From Paenibacillus ferrarius (GTDB taxonomy: Bacteria; Bacillota; Bacilli; Paenibacillales; NBRC-103111), in contig NZ_MBTG01000029.1 of assembly GCF_002027705.1 (NCBI RefSeq), positions 1 through 64,000 of the forward strand: a stretch of DNA of 64,000 bases, in the 5' to 3' direction. Position 1 is the first letter of the stretch; each line of letters begins with the position of its first letter. The notes beneath the pieces are model-generated. The model was not told where the DNA came from. It did no database searches and worked only from the letters and a program-made list of their open reading frames with translations. The translations under genes and the position numbers were made by a program. Below, piece after piece: positions 10,029 to 18,137 of the stretch.

Positions 10029-10378
10029 TGAATCTACTGTAATGGGAGTGGAGGAACAGCCCCAAGTCTAACTCAAAAGAAAAATTGTTTTCCAAGCGTT
10101 AATTGCACCGATCAGGTAGGTGGTACGAGTAAAGTGCTGTTATTTGCCATAGGATAAAATCACTCTTATTCTCAATGTGCTTTATTTTGTGGAGATTAAG
10201 GGAGGATTATGCAAGAATAATCTGATTTGAAAAGCTTTAATTCCCAGTAAGATATTATTGTTTAATTTCGCCGACCAACTTAGTGATTGGCACAATGTGT
10301 CTGCTTATATTACTTCTTAAGTGAGTACAATATATATGTTTCAAATTACTCAAAGGGGATAGAAAGGAGGTAATCTCA
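10029..10378. other. 350-bp AT-rich stretch without a recognised gene
   Basis: No open frame with a ribosome site was found. No clear terminator follows the VWA gene. A strong AAAGGAGG ribosome site at 10363-10370 belongs to the next small gene. Confidence 0.4.
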
Positions 10379-10510
10379 ATGTCCGATAAAACTAAAACTA
10401 AGATAACCAAATCTCAGCGAACCGTTGATAAGGAACTGCAATCTAGAACTCAAAAATCGCCTGACCAGTCTGCACAAAATAATACACACGATCAACCAGG
10501 TGATGCTTAA
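10379..10510 (+). CDS. Small hydrophilic 43-aa protein
   Basis: The ATG at 10379 lies 8 bases after a perfect AAAGGAGG site. The product is rich in Lys, Thr, Gln and Asp (begins MSDKTKTKITKSQ, ends DQPGDA) and has no membrane or signal segment. It is predicted to be disordered. The next small gene starts 60 bp downstream with its own ribosome site, so the two form a likely unit. I do not recognise a family. Small hydrophilic proteins of this kind are common among sporulation products, which is only a guess here. Confidence 0.65.
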   Translation: MSDKTKTKITKSQRTVDKELQSRTQKSPDQSAQNNTHDQPGDA

Positions 10511-10570
10511 ACACATTTCAGCGAATAATATAGTAGGGAGATCAACTTTCGAATTTGGAGGATAAATACA

Positions 10571-10756
10571 ATGACATCCAGTAGAGGACATCAAGGAGCT
10601 CATGGCACAGGGCAAATTGTTAAGCAACTGAACAATCAAGCCCAAGCCGCGGAGCAAATTCAAGGAAGTAATAAGGTCGATCAAGAAATTATTGCAGCCG
10701 CAAACGAACATAGTTCAGAACTGGATGAAATCATTGATACGGATGCCAGCTCCTAA
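10571..10756 (+). CDS. Small Gln/Asn-rich 61-aa protein
   Basis: The ATG is preceded by TTGGAGGA at 10554-10561. The sequence begins MTSSRGHQGAHGTGQIVKQL and contains EQIQGSNKVDQEIIAAANEH. It is polar, low in aromatic residues and likely helical. It follows the 43-aa gene and is itself followed by a terminator-like hairpin within a family A repeat. Function unknown. Confidence 0.6.
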   Translation: MTSSRGHQGAHGTGQIVKQLNNQAQAAEQIQGSNKVDQEIIAAANEHSSELDEIIDTDASS

Positions 10757-10802
10757 GTTGAGCTTCGGCATGGATCGATCTAAAGTAATACGAGTTAGAG
10801 AC

Positions 10803-10871
10803 CTGCGGCATGCCTCATGCTGCGGTTTTTTTTCTTGTTCGGCGGCACAACTAAAGGGCAGCATAGTTGAA
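10803..10871 (+). repeat. Family A repeat, copy 2
   Basis: The hairpin CTGCGGCATG / CATGCTGCGG (10803-10825) is followed by eight Ts and then the right-hand box CAACTAAAGGGCAGCATAGTTG at 10848-10869, whose ends CAACTA and TAGTTG are inverted repeats. It lies 47 bp after the 61-aa gene. Confidence 0.75.
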
Positions 10872-10935
10872 TAAATCAACAATAAATGGATGGAATTTGG
10901 ATCACAATTATTATTAATTTTTGGGAACCTGTATT

Positions 10936-10967
10936 GAAGGAGCTTGGAATTCGGCAGGCTCCTTTTC
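10936..10967 (+). terminator. Terminator-like hairpin
   Basis: AAGGAGC at 10937-10943 pairs with GCTCCTT at 10958-10964, followed by TTCTC. It sits between family A copies 2 and 3 in a gene-free stretch and has the look of another element core whose boxes have decayed. Confidence 0.5.
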
Positions 10968-11055
10968 TCATTATAGTAATGACGGTTTGCCAGAGCCGTT
11001 TTTATACGACTACTTCGTAATCCCGTAGCATCGCGCCGCAAAGAGCAAGCAATTC

Positions 11056-11147
11056 CGGTAACGGATAACTATAGTTGAACAAAAACAAGGAGCAGTTTTG
11101 CCACGGCAACTTGCTCCTTATTTTATTAAGCTAAAGGGCAGGATTCT
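11056..11147 (+). repeat. Family A repeat, copy 3 (complete)
   Basis: Left box GGTAACGGATAACTATAGTT, then a long hairpin (AAGGAGCA 11087-11094 with TGCTCCTT 11112-11119, inner TTGCC/GGCAA), then right box TTAAGCTAAAGGGCAGG. This is a full box-hairpin-box copy upstream of the SUKH gene. Confidence 0.8.
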
Positions 11148-11259
11148 CGAGTAAAGATATGGTAAAATGGGTGTATAATATGCTCTCTTGATGGTTAAGG
11201 AGACCGTCTTGGAATATTCTTAAGTCAATCGATGGAGTATTATACAAGGATAAGGTGTG

Positions 11260-11898
11260 ATGCAGGTGACTGATTTTACAATGATAAAAAAACTATTTCA
11301 TATTACGAAACGAAATGGGTTTAGTCATGACGAGATACAAACCATTAAAAATAATTTTGGTGAATTGCCCCAGGTGTTTATAGATTATTATTGGGAACTC
11401 GGTAAAGACGAGCGGCTGAATCATACGCAAGATAGTTTGATCAAACCCGAGCAACTCCAATACTTCAAACATAGCGAATATTTAATTTTTTATCGCGAGA
11501 ATCAACGTGTCTGTGTTTGGGGAATCCATAAGAACGATTTATCCAGGTCCAATCCCCCTGTCTATATGAGTTACGATGAAAAGGTATGGAAAAAGGAATT
11601 TGAAACATTGACCGATTTTTTTCATGCGATGGCCTATTTGCAAACCGTATTCGCTCTTGAATACGGCTGTGAATCATTCTATTCCATTGAACAAACCGAC
11701 TTGGATTTTATTCGTGAAAATTTTAAAAATAAAGGTATTTCCTTTCGGCATTGGATTGGCATCGAATTTTATGGCAATCACGATGACAGCATAATAACAG
11801 TTATGAAAAATGACGATAGTTTTGATCTGATCTATGCTTCAAGCGATAAAGAACATTTTGATGAAATGGATCGGGTTCTCTCAAAACGAGACATTTAG
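11260..11898 (+). CDS. SMI1/KNR4 (SUKH)-like protein
   Basis: The product is about 212 aa. The segment LPQVFIDYYWELGKDERLN, followed by KPEQLQYFKHSEYLIFYREN and VCVWGI, is the pattern of SUKH-superfamily proteins, many of which are immunity proteins to contact-dependent or polymorphic toxins. No toxin gene is adjacent. GTG 11257 and ATG 11260 are alternative starts; AAGGA at 11246-11250 fits the ATG. It lies in the repeat-rich accessory region, just after a complete family A copy. Confidence 0.75.
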   Translation: MQVTDFTMIKKLFHITKRNGFSHDEIQTIKNNFGELPQVFIDYYWELGKDERLNHTQDSLIKPEQLQYFKHSEYLIFYRENQRVCVWGIHKNDLSRSNPPVYMSYDEKVWKKEFETLTDFFHAMAYLQTVFALEYGCESFYSIEQTDLDFIRENFKNKGISFRHWIGIEFYGNHDDSIITVMKNDDSFDLIYASSDKEHFDEMDRVLSKRDI

Positions 11899-11994
11899 AT
11901 TATCCAACATTAATTCGAACGTTGTAACTTTGGGGCTGGTCTCAGAGTTGAGGAAAATAAACCTATGTGACTTTAGTTTGAAGGAAACAAACAA

Positions 11995-12825
11995 TTACTC
12001 TTCGAAATCTGCAGAGATGCTAAGTGCTTCCCAGCGGTCTGTCTCCGCCAGTTTAGCTTGATCAGTTGCTCTTGCAATTTGGACTGCGCCTCTACCTAGC
12101 AATAGTCTCAATGGTGGGTTTTCTTCGTTAACGATAGTAATTACCGCTTTGGCGGCTCTTACAGGATCGCCTGCTTCTTTCCCTGCGCGTTCACTAAGAC
12201 GTTTATACATCTCGCCTACTGTGTCCTGATAATCCTCGTTGGGTTGTGTAAACTTCATAGAGGAACCCGCCCAATCAGTTCTAAATCCACCTGGCTCAAT
12301 CAAAATCACTTTTATACCTAATGGAGCGACTTCTTTGGATAACACTTCAGAGAAGCCTTCTACAGCCCATTTTGCCGTTTGGTATGGACCTAAACCTGGT
12401 GAGCCAGTACGGCCTCCAATCGAGGAAAACTGAACAATATAACCCTCCTTTTGTTTACGTAGAATTGGTAAGGCTGCCCGCGTAACATTAATAACTCCCC
12501 ATAAATTGGTCTCGATTTGAGATTTCCAGTCTTCATCGGTAGTTTCCTCAATCGAAGCAATATTCCCATAACCTGCATTATTAACGACAACATCCAATCG
12601 CCCGAATGCGTCAATAGAAGCCTGGATAGCAGATTCCACTTGCACTGTATTCGTTACGTCAAGAACTACTGCGCGAACCTGCTCACCATAGCGATCAACT
12701 AGATCGGAAATTTGCTCGGGCTTGCGTGCTGTAGCAATTAATTTATCACCTTGCTCTAAAACAGCCTCGGCGAGCGCGCGACCAAATCCTCGAGAACAAC
12801 CTGTTATTAACCAAACCTTAGACAT
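11995..12825 (-). CDS. Short-chain dehydrogenase/reductase (SDR)
   Basis: This is a 276-aa classical SDR. The NAD(P)-binding motif TGCSRGFG is at residues 8-15, NNAG lies near 87, a catalytic Ser occurs in QFSSIGGRTG, and the YxxxK pair in YQTAKWAVEGF. The second half (AGSSMKFTQPNEDYQDTVGE) is typical of SDRs with a retinol-dehydrogenase-like C-terminus. The gene is transcribed away from a MerR regulator, and its promoter has the stretched spacer characteristic of MerR control. It probably reduces a carbonyl compound that the regulator senses or detoxifies. Confidence 0.92.
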   Translation of the reverse strand: MSKVWLITGCSRGFGRALAEAVLEQGDKLIATARKPEQISDLVDRYGEQVRAVVLDVTNTVQVESAIQASIDAFGRLDVVVNNAGYGNIASIEETTDEDWKSQIETNLWGVINVTRAALPILRKQKEGYIVQFSSIGGRTGSPGLGPYQTAKWAVEGFSEVLSKEVAPLGIKVILIEPGGFRTDWAGSSMKFTQPNEDYQDTVGEMYKRLSERAGKEAGDPVRAAKAVITIVNEENPPLRLLLGRGAVQIARATDQAKLAETDRWEALSISADFEE

Positions 12826-12985
12826 AATAGACTACCTCCATTATTGGATTAAGACTTTTTTATCATGGACTTGTTCAAAAAAAATATGTGAACGCCTTGA
12901 GAAGATAATGAATTAAACTAATACACCTAATTTATTTGCCACTTTCACTCACCTCAAGTTTCCTTTATAGTATCGATCAAGATGA

Positions 12986-13016
12986 AGTATAATGAATTCG
13001 AGTTACTCGAAGTCAA
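12986..13016 (-). promoter_or_regulatory. MerR-type promoter and operator of the SDR gene
   Basis: On the minus strand TTGACT (13016-13011) and TATACT (12991-12986) are separated by exactly 19 bp. A perfect 15-bp palindrome, TTCGAGT-T-ACTCGAA (12997-13011), fills the spacer next to the -35 element. A 19-bp spacer with the operator inside it is the hallmark of promoters that MerR-family activators untwist. On the + strand TATAAT at 12988-12993 could serve the regulator gene itself, so one bound protein could control both. Confidence 0.8.
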
Positions 13017-13046
13017 TAACATATTTGGAAAGGTGCCTGCAGAACG

Positions 13047-13442
13047 ATGTTATATTCCATAAAACAAGTAACAGAAAAATTTCATATATCGCCGCATACA
13101 CTTCGATTCTATACAGATCAAGATTTGATACCAGGTGTCGTGAGGGACGAAAATAATCGTCGGTTATTTAATGACGATGCTCTCCGTTGGCTTAAAACCA
13201 TATTGGCTTTCAGATCTACCGGGATGTCCGTAAAAATGATACAAAGTTATTTGGAATTATATAAACAGGGAGATGAAACGATTCCGGAGAGATATAACTT
13301 GCTGGTTGAACAGCAACGCCTGACTAAACAGCAACTTAGCGATTTGTCGCAGCAGTTAGAAGTAATCAATGAGAAGGTTAGAACCTATTATGATTCAATC
13401 AAAAAAATTCGAAATATTGAAGTAGAAAGTTCATTAAGTTAA
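13047..13442 (+). CDS. MerR-family transcriptional regulator
   Basis: The 131-aa protein begins MLYSIKQVTEKFHISPHTLR, a MerR winged-helix start. The second wing region follows, and then a long coiled-coil dimerisation helix (NLLVEQQRLTKQQLSDLSQQ). There is no large effector domain and no Cys cluster, so it belongs to the small-molecule or stress-type group and not the metal sensors. It is divergent from the SDR gene, and the palindromic operator between them lies within the SDR promoter. Its stop codon touches a family A repeat. Confidence 0.92.
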   Translation: MLYSIKQVTEKFHISPHTLRFYTDQDLIPGVVRDENNRRLFNDDALRWLKTILAFRSTGMSVKMIQSYLELYKQGDETIPERYNLLVEQQRLTKQQLSDLSQQLEVINEKVRTYYDSIKKIRNIEVESSLS

Positions 13443-13512
13443 ACCGTGAACGATAGTGAAGGAGCTGCTGCGGCAGCTCCTATTTTTGTTCAATCAAGTA
13501 ACAGGCAGTTCA
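13443..13512 (+). repeat. Family A repeat, copy 4 (complete)
   Basis: Left part CCGTGAACGATAGTGAA, hairpin GGAGCTGC-TGCG-GCAGCTCC (13461-13480) with a T run, then right box TCAAGTAACAGGCAGTTCAG. It starts at the MerR stop codon and probably terminates that gene. Confidence 0.8.
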
Positions 13513-13707
13513 GCGAAACTTTCCATTATTTGGTGTCGTATAAGAAGTGAAACGGATGAGGCGAACGGCTATAGAGTGAAGAGTGAGGAACTTAAGGGAG
13601 TTAACAAAGTGAAAATGTATTCTAAAGGCATCAGAATATTGATTGGTGGTGTTTTTAAGACGTGGTGGGATTAGATCTAATAACGTAGAAGAGAACTGAA
13701 TGGTTTT

Positions 13708-13735
13708 TTTAAGCTATCGGAGAACTATAGCTCAA
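13708..13735 (+). repeat. Family A repeat, copy 5 (box only)
   Basis: The box AGCTATCGGAGAACTATAGC has inverted ends (GCTAT/ATAGC). No GC hairpin follows. It lies 58 bp before the next small gene. Confidence 0.65.
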
Positions 13736-13793
13736 CAAGTTGCTGAGGGAGTTGACCGAAAGGGGATTCCATTCCTTATAAGGTGGGATGTTA

Positions 13794-14078
13794 GTGAAAA
13801 ATAAGGTTTTGTTCTCATTACTTGGGATTATAATTATTGTTCTTTCGAGTACATATCTTTACAATCACTCATCACCAGAAAAAGCAATTATGAGCCATTT
13901 AAAAAGTGCTAATTTTAATTACTATATTGTTAAAGATGATTACTTTGACACTTCTTACGGTCAAAGGTACTACGTTAAAGAGAAAGATGGGAATTTTCAC
14001 AATAACTTTCCACATATTCTCTACTTGAAATTCACTGTTTTTGGGTGGCAAATTGTTTCTGGTGGTAATGCTCCTTAA
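13794..14078 (+). CDS. Small protein with N-terminal membrane anchor
   Basis: The GTG at 13794 is preferred over the ATG at 13788 because AAGGTGGG then lies at a normal distance. Of 94 residues the first 25 form a hydrophobic anchor (VLFSLLGIIIIVLSSTYLY), followed by a polar extracytoplasmic domain rich in aromatic residues (NFNYYIVKDDYFDTSYGQRY). No family is recognised. It stands alone between family A copies, the usual setting of genes in this region. Confidence 0.6.
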   Translation: MKNKVLFSLLGIIIIVLSSTYLYNHSSPEKAIMSHLKSANFNYYIVKDDYFDTSYGQRYYVKEKDGNFHNNFPHILYLKFTVFGWQIVSGGNAP

Positions 14079-14216
14079 ATATACTCTGTTTTAGTGGAAG
14101 TCTGGAGCTGCTCACCGCGAAATTTAGTGCTGATATAATATTTTCGTTAATTTACTAATTATATATACTTTTCTATATTCGTGTTACCACAAATTATTAG
14201 TAAAGGGGCGATCATA

Positions 14217-14459
14217 TTGCAATTAAAATCAAGAAAACCCTTAGTCAACTTAATGATTATAGGAGTAATAATCTGGCTAGCGGGGATCGTAAGTAGTGGG
14301 ATATATTATTTTAAAGTAATTGCTAACCATGACAATTTCTATAGTAATCCAAGTCCTGTTCCTATGTTTGTATTTATATTCATCGGTGGACTAGGCTTCC
14401 TTTTAGCGGTAATCTCTACTTTAATATATTTCGCATCTCTACTAAAAAACAGACAATAA
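14217..14459 (+). CDS. Small two-helix membrane protein
   Basis: The TTG at 14217 is chosen because AAAGGGG lies 8 bases upstream; the longer frame has no ribosome site. The 80-aa product has two predicted membrane helices (LMIIGVIIWLAGIVSSGIYY and the stretch VPMFVFIFIGGLGFLLAVIS) joined by a polar loop. Family unknown. A family A hairpin starts 5 bp after the stop codon. Confidence 0.6.
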   Translation: MQLKSRKPLVNLMIIGVIIWLAGIVSSGIYYFKVIANHDNFYSNPSPVPMFVFIFIGGLGFLLAVISTLIYFASLLKNRQ

Positions 14460-14463
14460 GACA

Positions 14464-14517
14464 GAGGGATTGCCGCGTGGCAATCCCTCGCTCAGCTCCC
14501 TCGGTATAAAGTTAGGT
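14464..14517 (+). repeat. Family A repeat, copy 6 (hairpin plus degenerate box)
   Basis: A perfect hairpin, GAGGGATTGCC-GCGT-GGCAATCCCTC (14464-14489), is followed by a degenerate right box around ATAAAGTTAGG. Its loop GCGT is identical to that of copy 12. Confidence 0.6.
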
Positions 14518-14519
14518 AT

Positions 14520-14784
14520 CTTGGAGTAGGGCTGGCTTTTAAGAAACCTTATATTTACGAACAAAATGGAAGACCAGTAATTTATGAGCAAAAGGAAATT
14601 GCTAAAAAGATGCTACCGAGAAATGAGTGGTGGCGTTTGGTAGATTGGACTCATGAGAGAGAGTGGAGAGTCCCTGGGGACGAATTCCATTTCGACTTAT
14701 AATGAACTCTTGGCCAAACTATCTCCTGAAGACTTAAAGGCTATTCAAGGAATCATACAAACGGCTCCTGTGATATTCGGTTAA
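14520..14784 (+). pseudogene. C-terminal remnant of an AbiGi-like or DUF2971-like protein
   Basis: An open frame without a start codon reads GVGLAFKKPYIYEQNGRPVI and then WWRLVDWTHEREWRVPGD, stopping at 14700-14702. Shifting by one base at about 14700 continues the protein as NELLAKLSPEDLKAIQGIIQ to the stop at 14782-14784. The WTHEREWRVPGD pattern resembles the end of abortive-infection AbiGi-type proteins; this family call is tentative. The gene has lost its N-terminal part and carries a +1 shift. A family A hairpin lies just upstream and a full copy lies downstream. Confidence 0.5.
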
Positions 14785-14848
14785 AAATCCGAGGTAACTT
14801 CCCATTAAGCCAAGATCCCTGAAGATTTTAAGACATTTTAATCATTTC

Positions 14849-14926
14849 GCTAACTGGGAACGATAGTTAAATCCCAAACATCGAGGCTGCCGAGTGCAGC
14901 CTTTTGTGCTAACGGGCAGATTAACG
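14849..14926 (+). repeat. Family A repeat, copy 7 (complete)
   Basis: Left box CGCTAACTGGGAACGATAGT, hairpin AGGCTGC/GCAGCCT (14884-14902) with TTTT, right box GCTAACGGGCAGATTAACG. Here left and right boxes share GCTAACNGGG as a direct repeat. Confidence 0.8.
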
Positions 14927-14979
14927 TAACTTCCAAGTAATGGAATCGTATAAAGTATGACAACAGAGGAGGGAAATTC

Positions 14980-15477
14980 GTGAAATTAAAAACAAAACTA
15001 ATTGCCATCACAGCTATATGTTTAGTTACGGCAAGTATATTTTCTATTTCTGCACTAGCTGCAAAAGATATTGCCTCTCTGAAAGCTCTAGCTAATCTAG
15101 CTAAGGATAAGGAAACTATTGGGCACAATTTATTGGATGCGATGCCTGACCAAACAAGAGAGGATAAAGATGCAAGAAACCAACAAGGTATTAAAGTTAA
15201 GAGTCTCGGTAATGAAACAAGAAAGCTCGAACTAGAAGCTGATCCTGACGATACTGAAAATTTCGCCAAGCAGTTAGATTTAGCCATTGAAACCTGGTCA
15301 ATGGGTGTCAATGAATTGAAAGAAGCTGCTGTAAGATATAACGACGATAAGTATCTCAAACGGGCAGAAGAATCACTGAAAATAATCGAAAAGTTTAAAA
15401 AAGGAAGAGAAGAATACCAAAAAAATGAAAAGACAGTAAATCAACTTCGTAAAGAACTCGATATTCCTGTCAACTAA
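14980..15477 (+). CDS. Secreted or anchored helical protein of unknown function
   Basis: The GTG start follows an AGAGGAGGG site. The 165-aa protein has a clear signal peptide (LIAITAICLVTASIFSISAL, with a likely cut after ALA at about residue 28). The mature part is charged and helical (DKETIGHNLLDAMPDQTRED; EAAVRYNDDKYLKRAEESLK). No lipobox or catalytic motif is seen. It is flanked by family A copies 7 and 8. Confidence 0.7.
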   Translation: MKLKTKLIAITAICLVTASIFSISALAAKDIASLKALANLAKDKETIGHNLLDAMPDQTREDKDARNQQGIKVKSLGNETRKLELEADPDDTENFAKQLDLAIETWSMGVNELKEAAVRYNDDKYLKRAEESLKIIEKFKKGREEYQKNEKTVNQLRKELDIPVN

Positions 15478-15515
15478 GCTAACTGGGAACGATATTCTAA
15501 TCATTTTCAGAATAT
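15477..15515 (+). repeat. Family A repeat, copy 8 (left box)
   Basis: The left box GCTAACTGGGAACGATA is identical in its first 17 bases to that of copy 7. It is followed by a weak hairpin ATATTCT/AGAATAT (15492-15515). It overlaps the stop codon of the upstream gene. Confidence 0.65.
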
Positions 15516-15539
15516 AGCGCGAAGTTTGGAGGCTAATTA

Positions 15540-15863
15540 ATGTCTGTTAGTGTGTTTAGAATGAATCTAGAGGACAATTCATTTGAACTAGGTTTTGAAT
15601 TACCAATTTCTAACGAAGAATTCTTTACAAAGTTTTGGCAACCAGCTATCGAGGAGTTAAAAATTTATGGTATTCAGAATGGAGTAGAATTAAGAAAAGA
15701 ACAGTTGGCATCTACACTTCTGGAACTAAAAAATTTGAGAATTTGGGCACTTGCTAATCTGGAGAATAATGATTTGGAATATATGGTGACAAGGATTGAT
15801 TTGCTTATTAAAAAGTTACCTTTAGCTTTTAAAGCGGAAAATACTATTTTGTGGATTGGATAA
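15540..15863 (+). CDS. Hypothetical 107-aa cytoplasmic protein
   Basis: The ATG lies after TTTGGAGG. The sequence is acidic and alpha/beta in appearance (begins MSVSVFRMNLEDNSFELGF; LRIWALANLENNDLEYMVTR later). There is no signal or membrane segment. No family is recognised. It is a single gene between repeat copy 8 and a damaged acetyltransferase. Confidence 0.6.
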   Translation: MSVSVFRMNLEDNSFELGFELPISNEEFFTKFWQPAIEELKIYGIQNGVELRKEQLASTLLELKNLRIWALANLENNDLEYMVTRIDLLIKKLPLAFKAENTILWIG

Positions 15864-15911
15864 ATAATCAGTGAGCAGTAAATTATCTCTCTTAATTTAA
15901 AGGAGTTTTTT

Positions 15912-16384
15912 ATGAAAGTTGTGAACGCTGTCAAGGATGATTTGAACGTATGGTTGGAACTGGCCTCTGAAGTTGAGTACTTATTTGGTCCTATGGTAAG
16001 TGATCCAAAATTTATTCAGGCAATAGAGAAAATATTAATCAATGCAGTGCATTTTGTGTGAGGGAAAATGATGGATTGCCAGGATCACGGTTACTCGGTG
16101 GAGTTTTATTTTCTTCAGCAGATGCCCCAAGCTACAAGATTGGGTGGCTAGCTGTTTCATCTCGAGCGAGAAACAAAGGTATAGCAACTGAGCTACTAAG
16201 ACATATATTGAAACTTGTTGATATCCCAGCAGAAGTATCAGTTATTACATTTGGCGATGAAATTCCAAACGGACGACCTGCAAGGAAGTTATATCAGAAG
16301 TTCGGATTTGTGCCTCAAGATGAGTCAATTCCAAATGGTTCAGAAGGTGGCAGTCGTCAAAAATTCAAACTGCTCATTAAATAG
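15912..16384 (+). pseudogene. GNAT acetyltransferase split by a one-base frameshift
   Basis: The first frame starts at ATG 15912 (MKVVNAVKDDLNVWLELASE) and stops at about 16061. The second frame from about 16035 continues with RENDGLPGSRLLGG and the acetyl-CoA loop SSRARNKGIATELL to 16384. Adding one A to the run in GAGAAAATATT near 16030 restores a single protein. It is either a recent pseudogene or a homopolymer sequencing error. Either way it is a standalone GNAT of about 157 aa. Confidence 0.75.
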
Positions 16385-16388
16385 GGAC

Positions 16389-16482
16389 TTAAACTATCGA
16401 GGAACTATAATGTAATTAACCTTCAAGTCAAAGGCTGCCGGGAAAACCGGCAGCCTTTTTTTAACCAATATTACGTTAACGA
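16389..16482 (+). repeat. Family A repeat, copy 9
   Basis: Left box AAACTATCGAGGAACTATAA, then a strong hairpin, AAAGGCTGCCGG-GAAAA-CCGGCAGCCTTT (16430-16458), with a T run; the right box is degenerate. It directly follows the acetyltransferase stop codon. Confidence 0.75.
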
Positions 16483-16492
16483 AAAATAAAAC

Positions 16493-16510
16493 CGGCACAT
16501 CATTGTGCCG
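16493..16510 (+). terminator. Hairpin CGGCACA/TGTGCCG
   Basis: A seven-base stem with the loop TCAT follows repeat copy 9. No T run follows, so its role as a terminator is uncertain. Confidence 0.35.
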
Positions 16511-16674
16511 ATTAATCAATTGCTATTTACCAAAAGGATACCCCTAAAAAAGCCATGGATACATAATAGTATATAAAAAAATTCAACATAAGTCTATTCA
16601 TTTTTTAGTTAAAATTGTATGTTATTTATGCGACCGCGGCGCAAAACGATAAGGGATGAAGGGAGAAGACTTGC

Positions 16675-17151
16675 ATGATTACGCTCAGAAAAATAACATT
16701 GGAAAACCGACGCGCCATATTTAACTTGGAAGTATCAGAAGAACAACGGCGATTCGTTGCGTCCAATCTGTCAAGTGCGGCTTCATGCTATGTCCTTGCA
16801 ACCAATGGGGGACAACCATTTCCATTTGCCATTTACTCGGATGGGCAGCCGGTCGGTTTTGTTATGTTGACATATGGAATCACCAGTTACGACCTCCCGT
16901 CAATTGCACACGACAGCTATTGCATATTGCGATTGATGATAGACAAGCACCACCAGAACCAGGGCTACGGACGGGAAGCCATGAAAAAAATCTTGGAATT
17001 TATCCGCACCTTTCCGGCAGGGCCTGCATATTACTGCTGGATTTCTTATAAGGTAGATAATTTGCCCGCCAAAAAGCTTTATGAAAGCTTCGGATTCCGT
17101 AACAACGGCGAAATCTTAGGCGACGAGCTAATCACCGTATTGCCACTCTGA
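16675..17151 (+). CDS. GNAT N-acetyltransferase (BltD/PaiA-like)
   Basis: The 158-aa GNAT protein begins MITLRKITLENRRAIFNLEV, typical of the spermidine or diamine acetyltransferase group. The acetyl-CoA binding motif is HQNQGYGREAMKKIL (about residues 98-112), and the C-terminal strand contains KKLYESFGFRNNGE. The ribosome site is GGGAGA. The substrate may be a polyamine but this is not fixed by the sequence. It is a standalone gene between repeat copies 9 and 10. Confidence 0.88.
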   Translation: MITLRKITLENRRAIFNLEVSEEQRRFVASNLSSAASCYVLATNGGQPFPFAIYSDGQPVGFVMLTYGITSYDLPSIAHDSYCILRLMIDKHHQNQGYGREAMKKILEFIRTFPAGPAYYCWISYKVDNLPAKKLYESFGFRNNGEILGDELITVLPL

Positions 17152-17165
17152 TTTGCACTGGAGAC

Positions 17166-17212
17166 TCAACTATCGAAAGACAATAGCGCAGCGATGGAAC
17201 CGATCCATCGCT
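17166..17212 (+). repeat. Family A repeat, copy 10
   Basis: Left box CAACTATCGAAAGACAATAG, followed by the hairpin AGCGATGG/CCATCGCT (17190-17212) without a T run. The next gene begins 18 bp later, so this copy lies in a leader. Confidence 0.7.
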
Positions 17213-17229
17213 GACTTGGGGGTTGGAAG

Positions 17230-18108
17230 ATGAGCGACTACTATTGGGATAATAAAATTGAATATTTAAGTAAAACAAGATGGCTATATTACAATGATGA
17301 TTACTTAGAGTTCCTTATTAAAAGTGTATGGAAAATTACATCGCCTGTTCGGATTATCGACTTCGGGTGTGGCTATGGGTACTTAGGGACCAAGCTCTTA
17401 CCATTGATTCCAGAAGGTTCAACATACACGGGAGTCGATATTGGAAGCAAATTGATTGATCATGCGGAGGATGTTTTCAAAGATACGCCATATCAAACCC
17501 AATTTACCCTTGGTGATATTCAGAAGATGGATTTTGGGCAGAAATATGATCTTGCTGTTTGCCATGCATTTTTATTGCATGTAGTAAATCCGAAAGAAAT
17601 TCTGCAAAGAATGATAGGGTGTTTGATTGATGGTGGCAGAATTATATGCTTTGAACCACATTGGATCTCAACCATGGCAAACTATTATCTTGATGGGTAC
17701 AATTCATCGGAGATTATCCAGTTAGGATTTCTTCAGAAGTTGTTTGAAGGTGACATGCAGCGTAGTGGCAAGGACGGTAATATCGGGATAAAGGTACCTG
17801 TTTACCTAAGCCAGTTAGGCGTAAAGCAAATTGATTGTAGAGTCAGCGACAGAGTTAATTTCTTAGATCCGAATTCTGACACATTTAAAATGGATACACT
17901 GTATGCCTCAATAAAAGAAGATGGATTTGGAGAAGATCCAGGGCCAGAAGAAACATTTATTGCGAATTTAGTTCAACGTGGTGCTTCTTATGAAGAGGCA
18001 AGGAATGAATATAAAGTGGAATCGTTAGTATCGAAAATTTTTGAAAATGACGTTTTTCTGACCTATGCAGCCAACTTGAAGATTACAACTGGGGTTATCG
18101 AGCGCTAA
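17230..18108 (+). CDS. Class I SAM-dependent methyltransferase
   Basis: The 292-aa protein carries motif I IIDFGCGYGYLGTKLL near residues 43-58, the acidic motif II end TGVDIG, and motif IV DLAVCHAFLLHV. The C-terminal third is family specific. A small-molecule substrate is likely but cannot be named. GGGGGTTGGAAG precedes the ATG. It is flanked by family A copies 10 and 11. Confidence 0.88.
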   Translation: MSDYYWDNKIEYLSKTRWLYYNDDYLEFLIKSVWKITSPVRIIDFGCGYGYLGTKLLPLIPEGSTYTGVDIGSKLIDHAEDVFKDTPYQTQFTLGDIQKMDFGQKYDLAVCHAFLLHVVNPKEILQRMIGCLIDGGRIICFEPHWISTMANYYLDGYNSSEIIQLGFLQKLFEGDMQRSGKDGNIGIKVPVYLSQLGVKQIDCRVSDRVNFLDPNSDTFKMDTLYASIKEDGFGEDPGPEETFIANLVQRGASYEEARNEYKVESLVSKIFENDVFLTYAANLKITTGVIER

Positions 18109-18137
18109 ATGTTGAGGTTCATTTGGAAGTCGTATAT

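Noticed and set aside
13456..13674. 72-codon open frame after the MerR gene
   Set aside because: It lies within and just beyond a family A repeat, has no ribosome site and no protein-like pattern.
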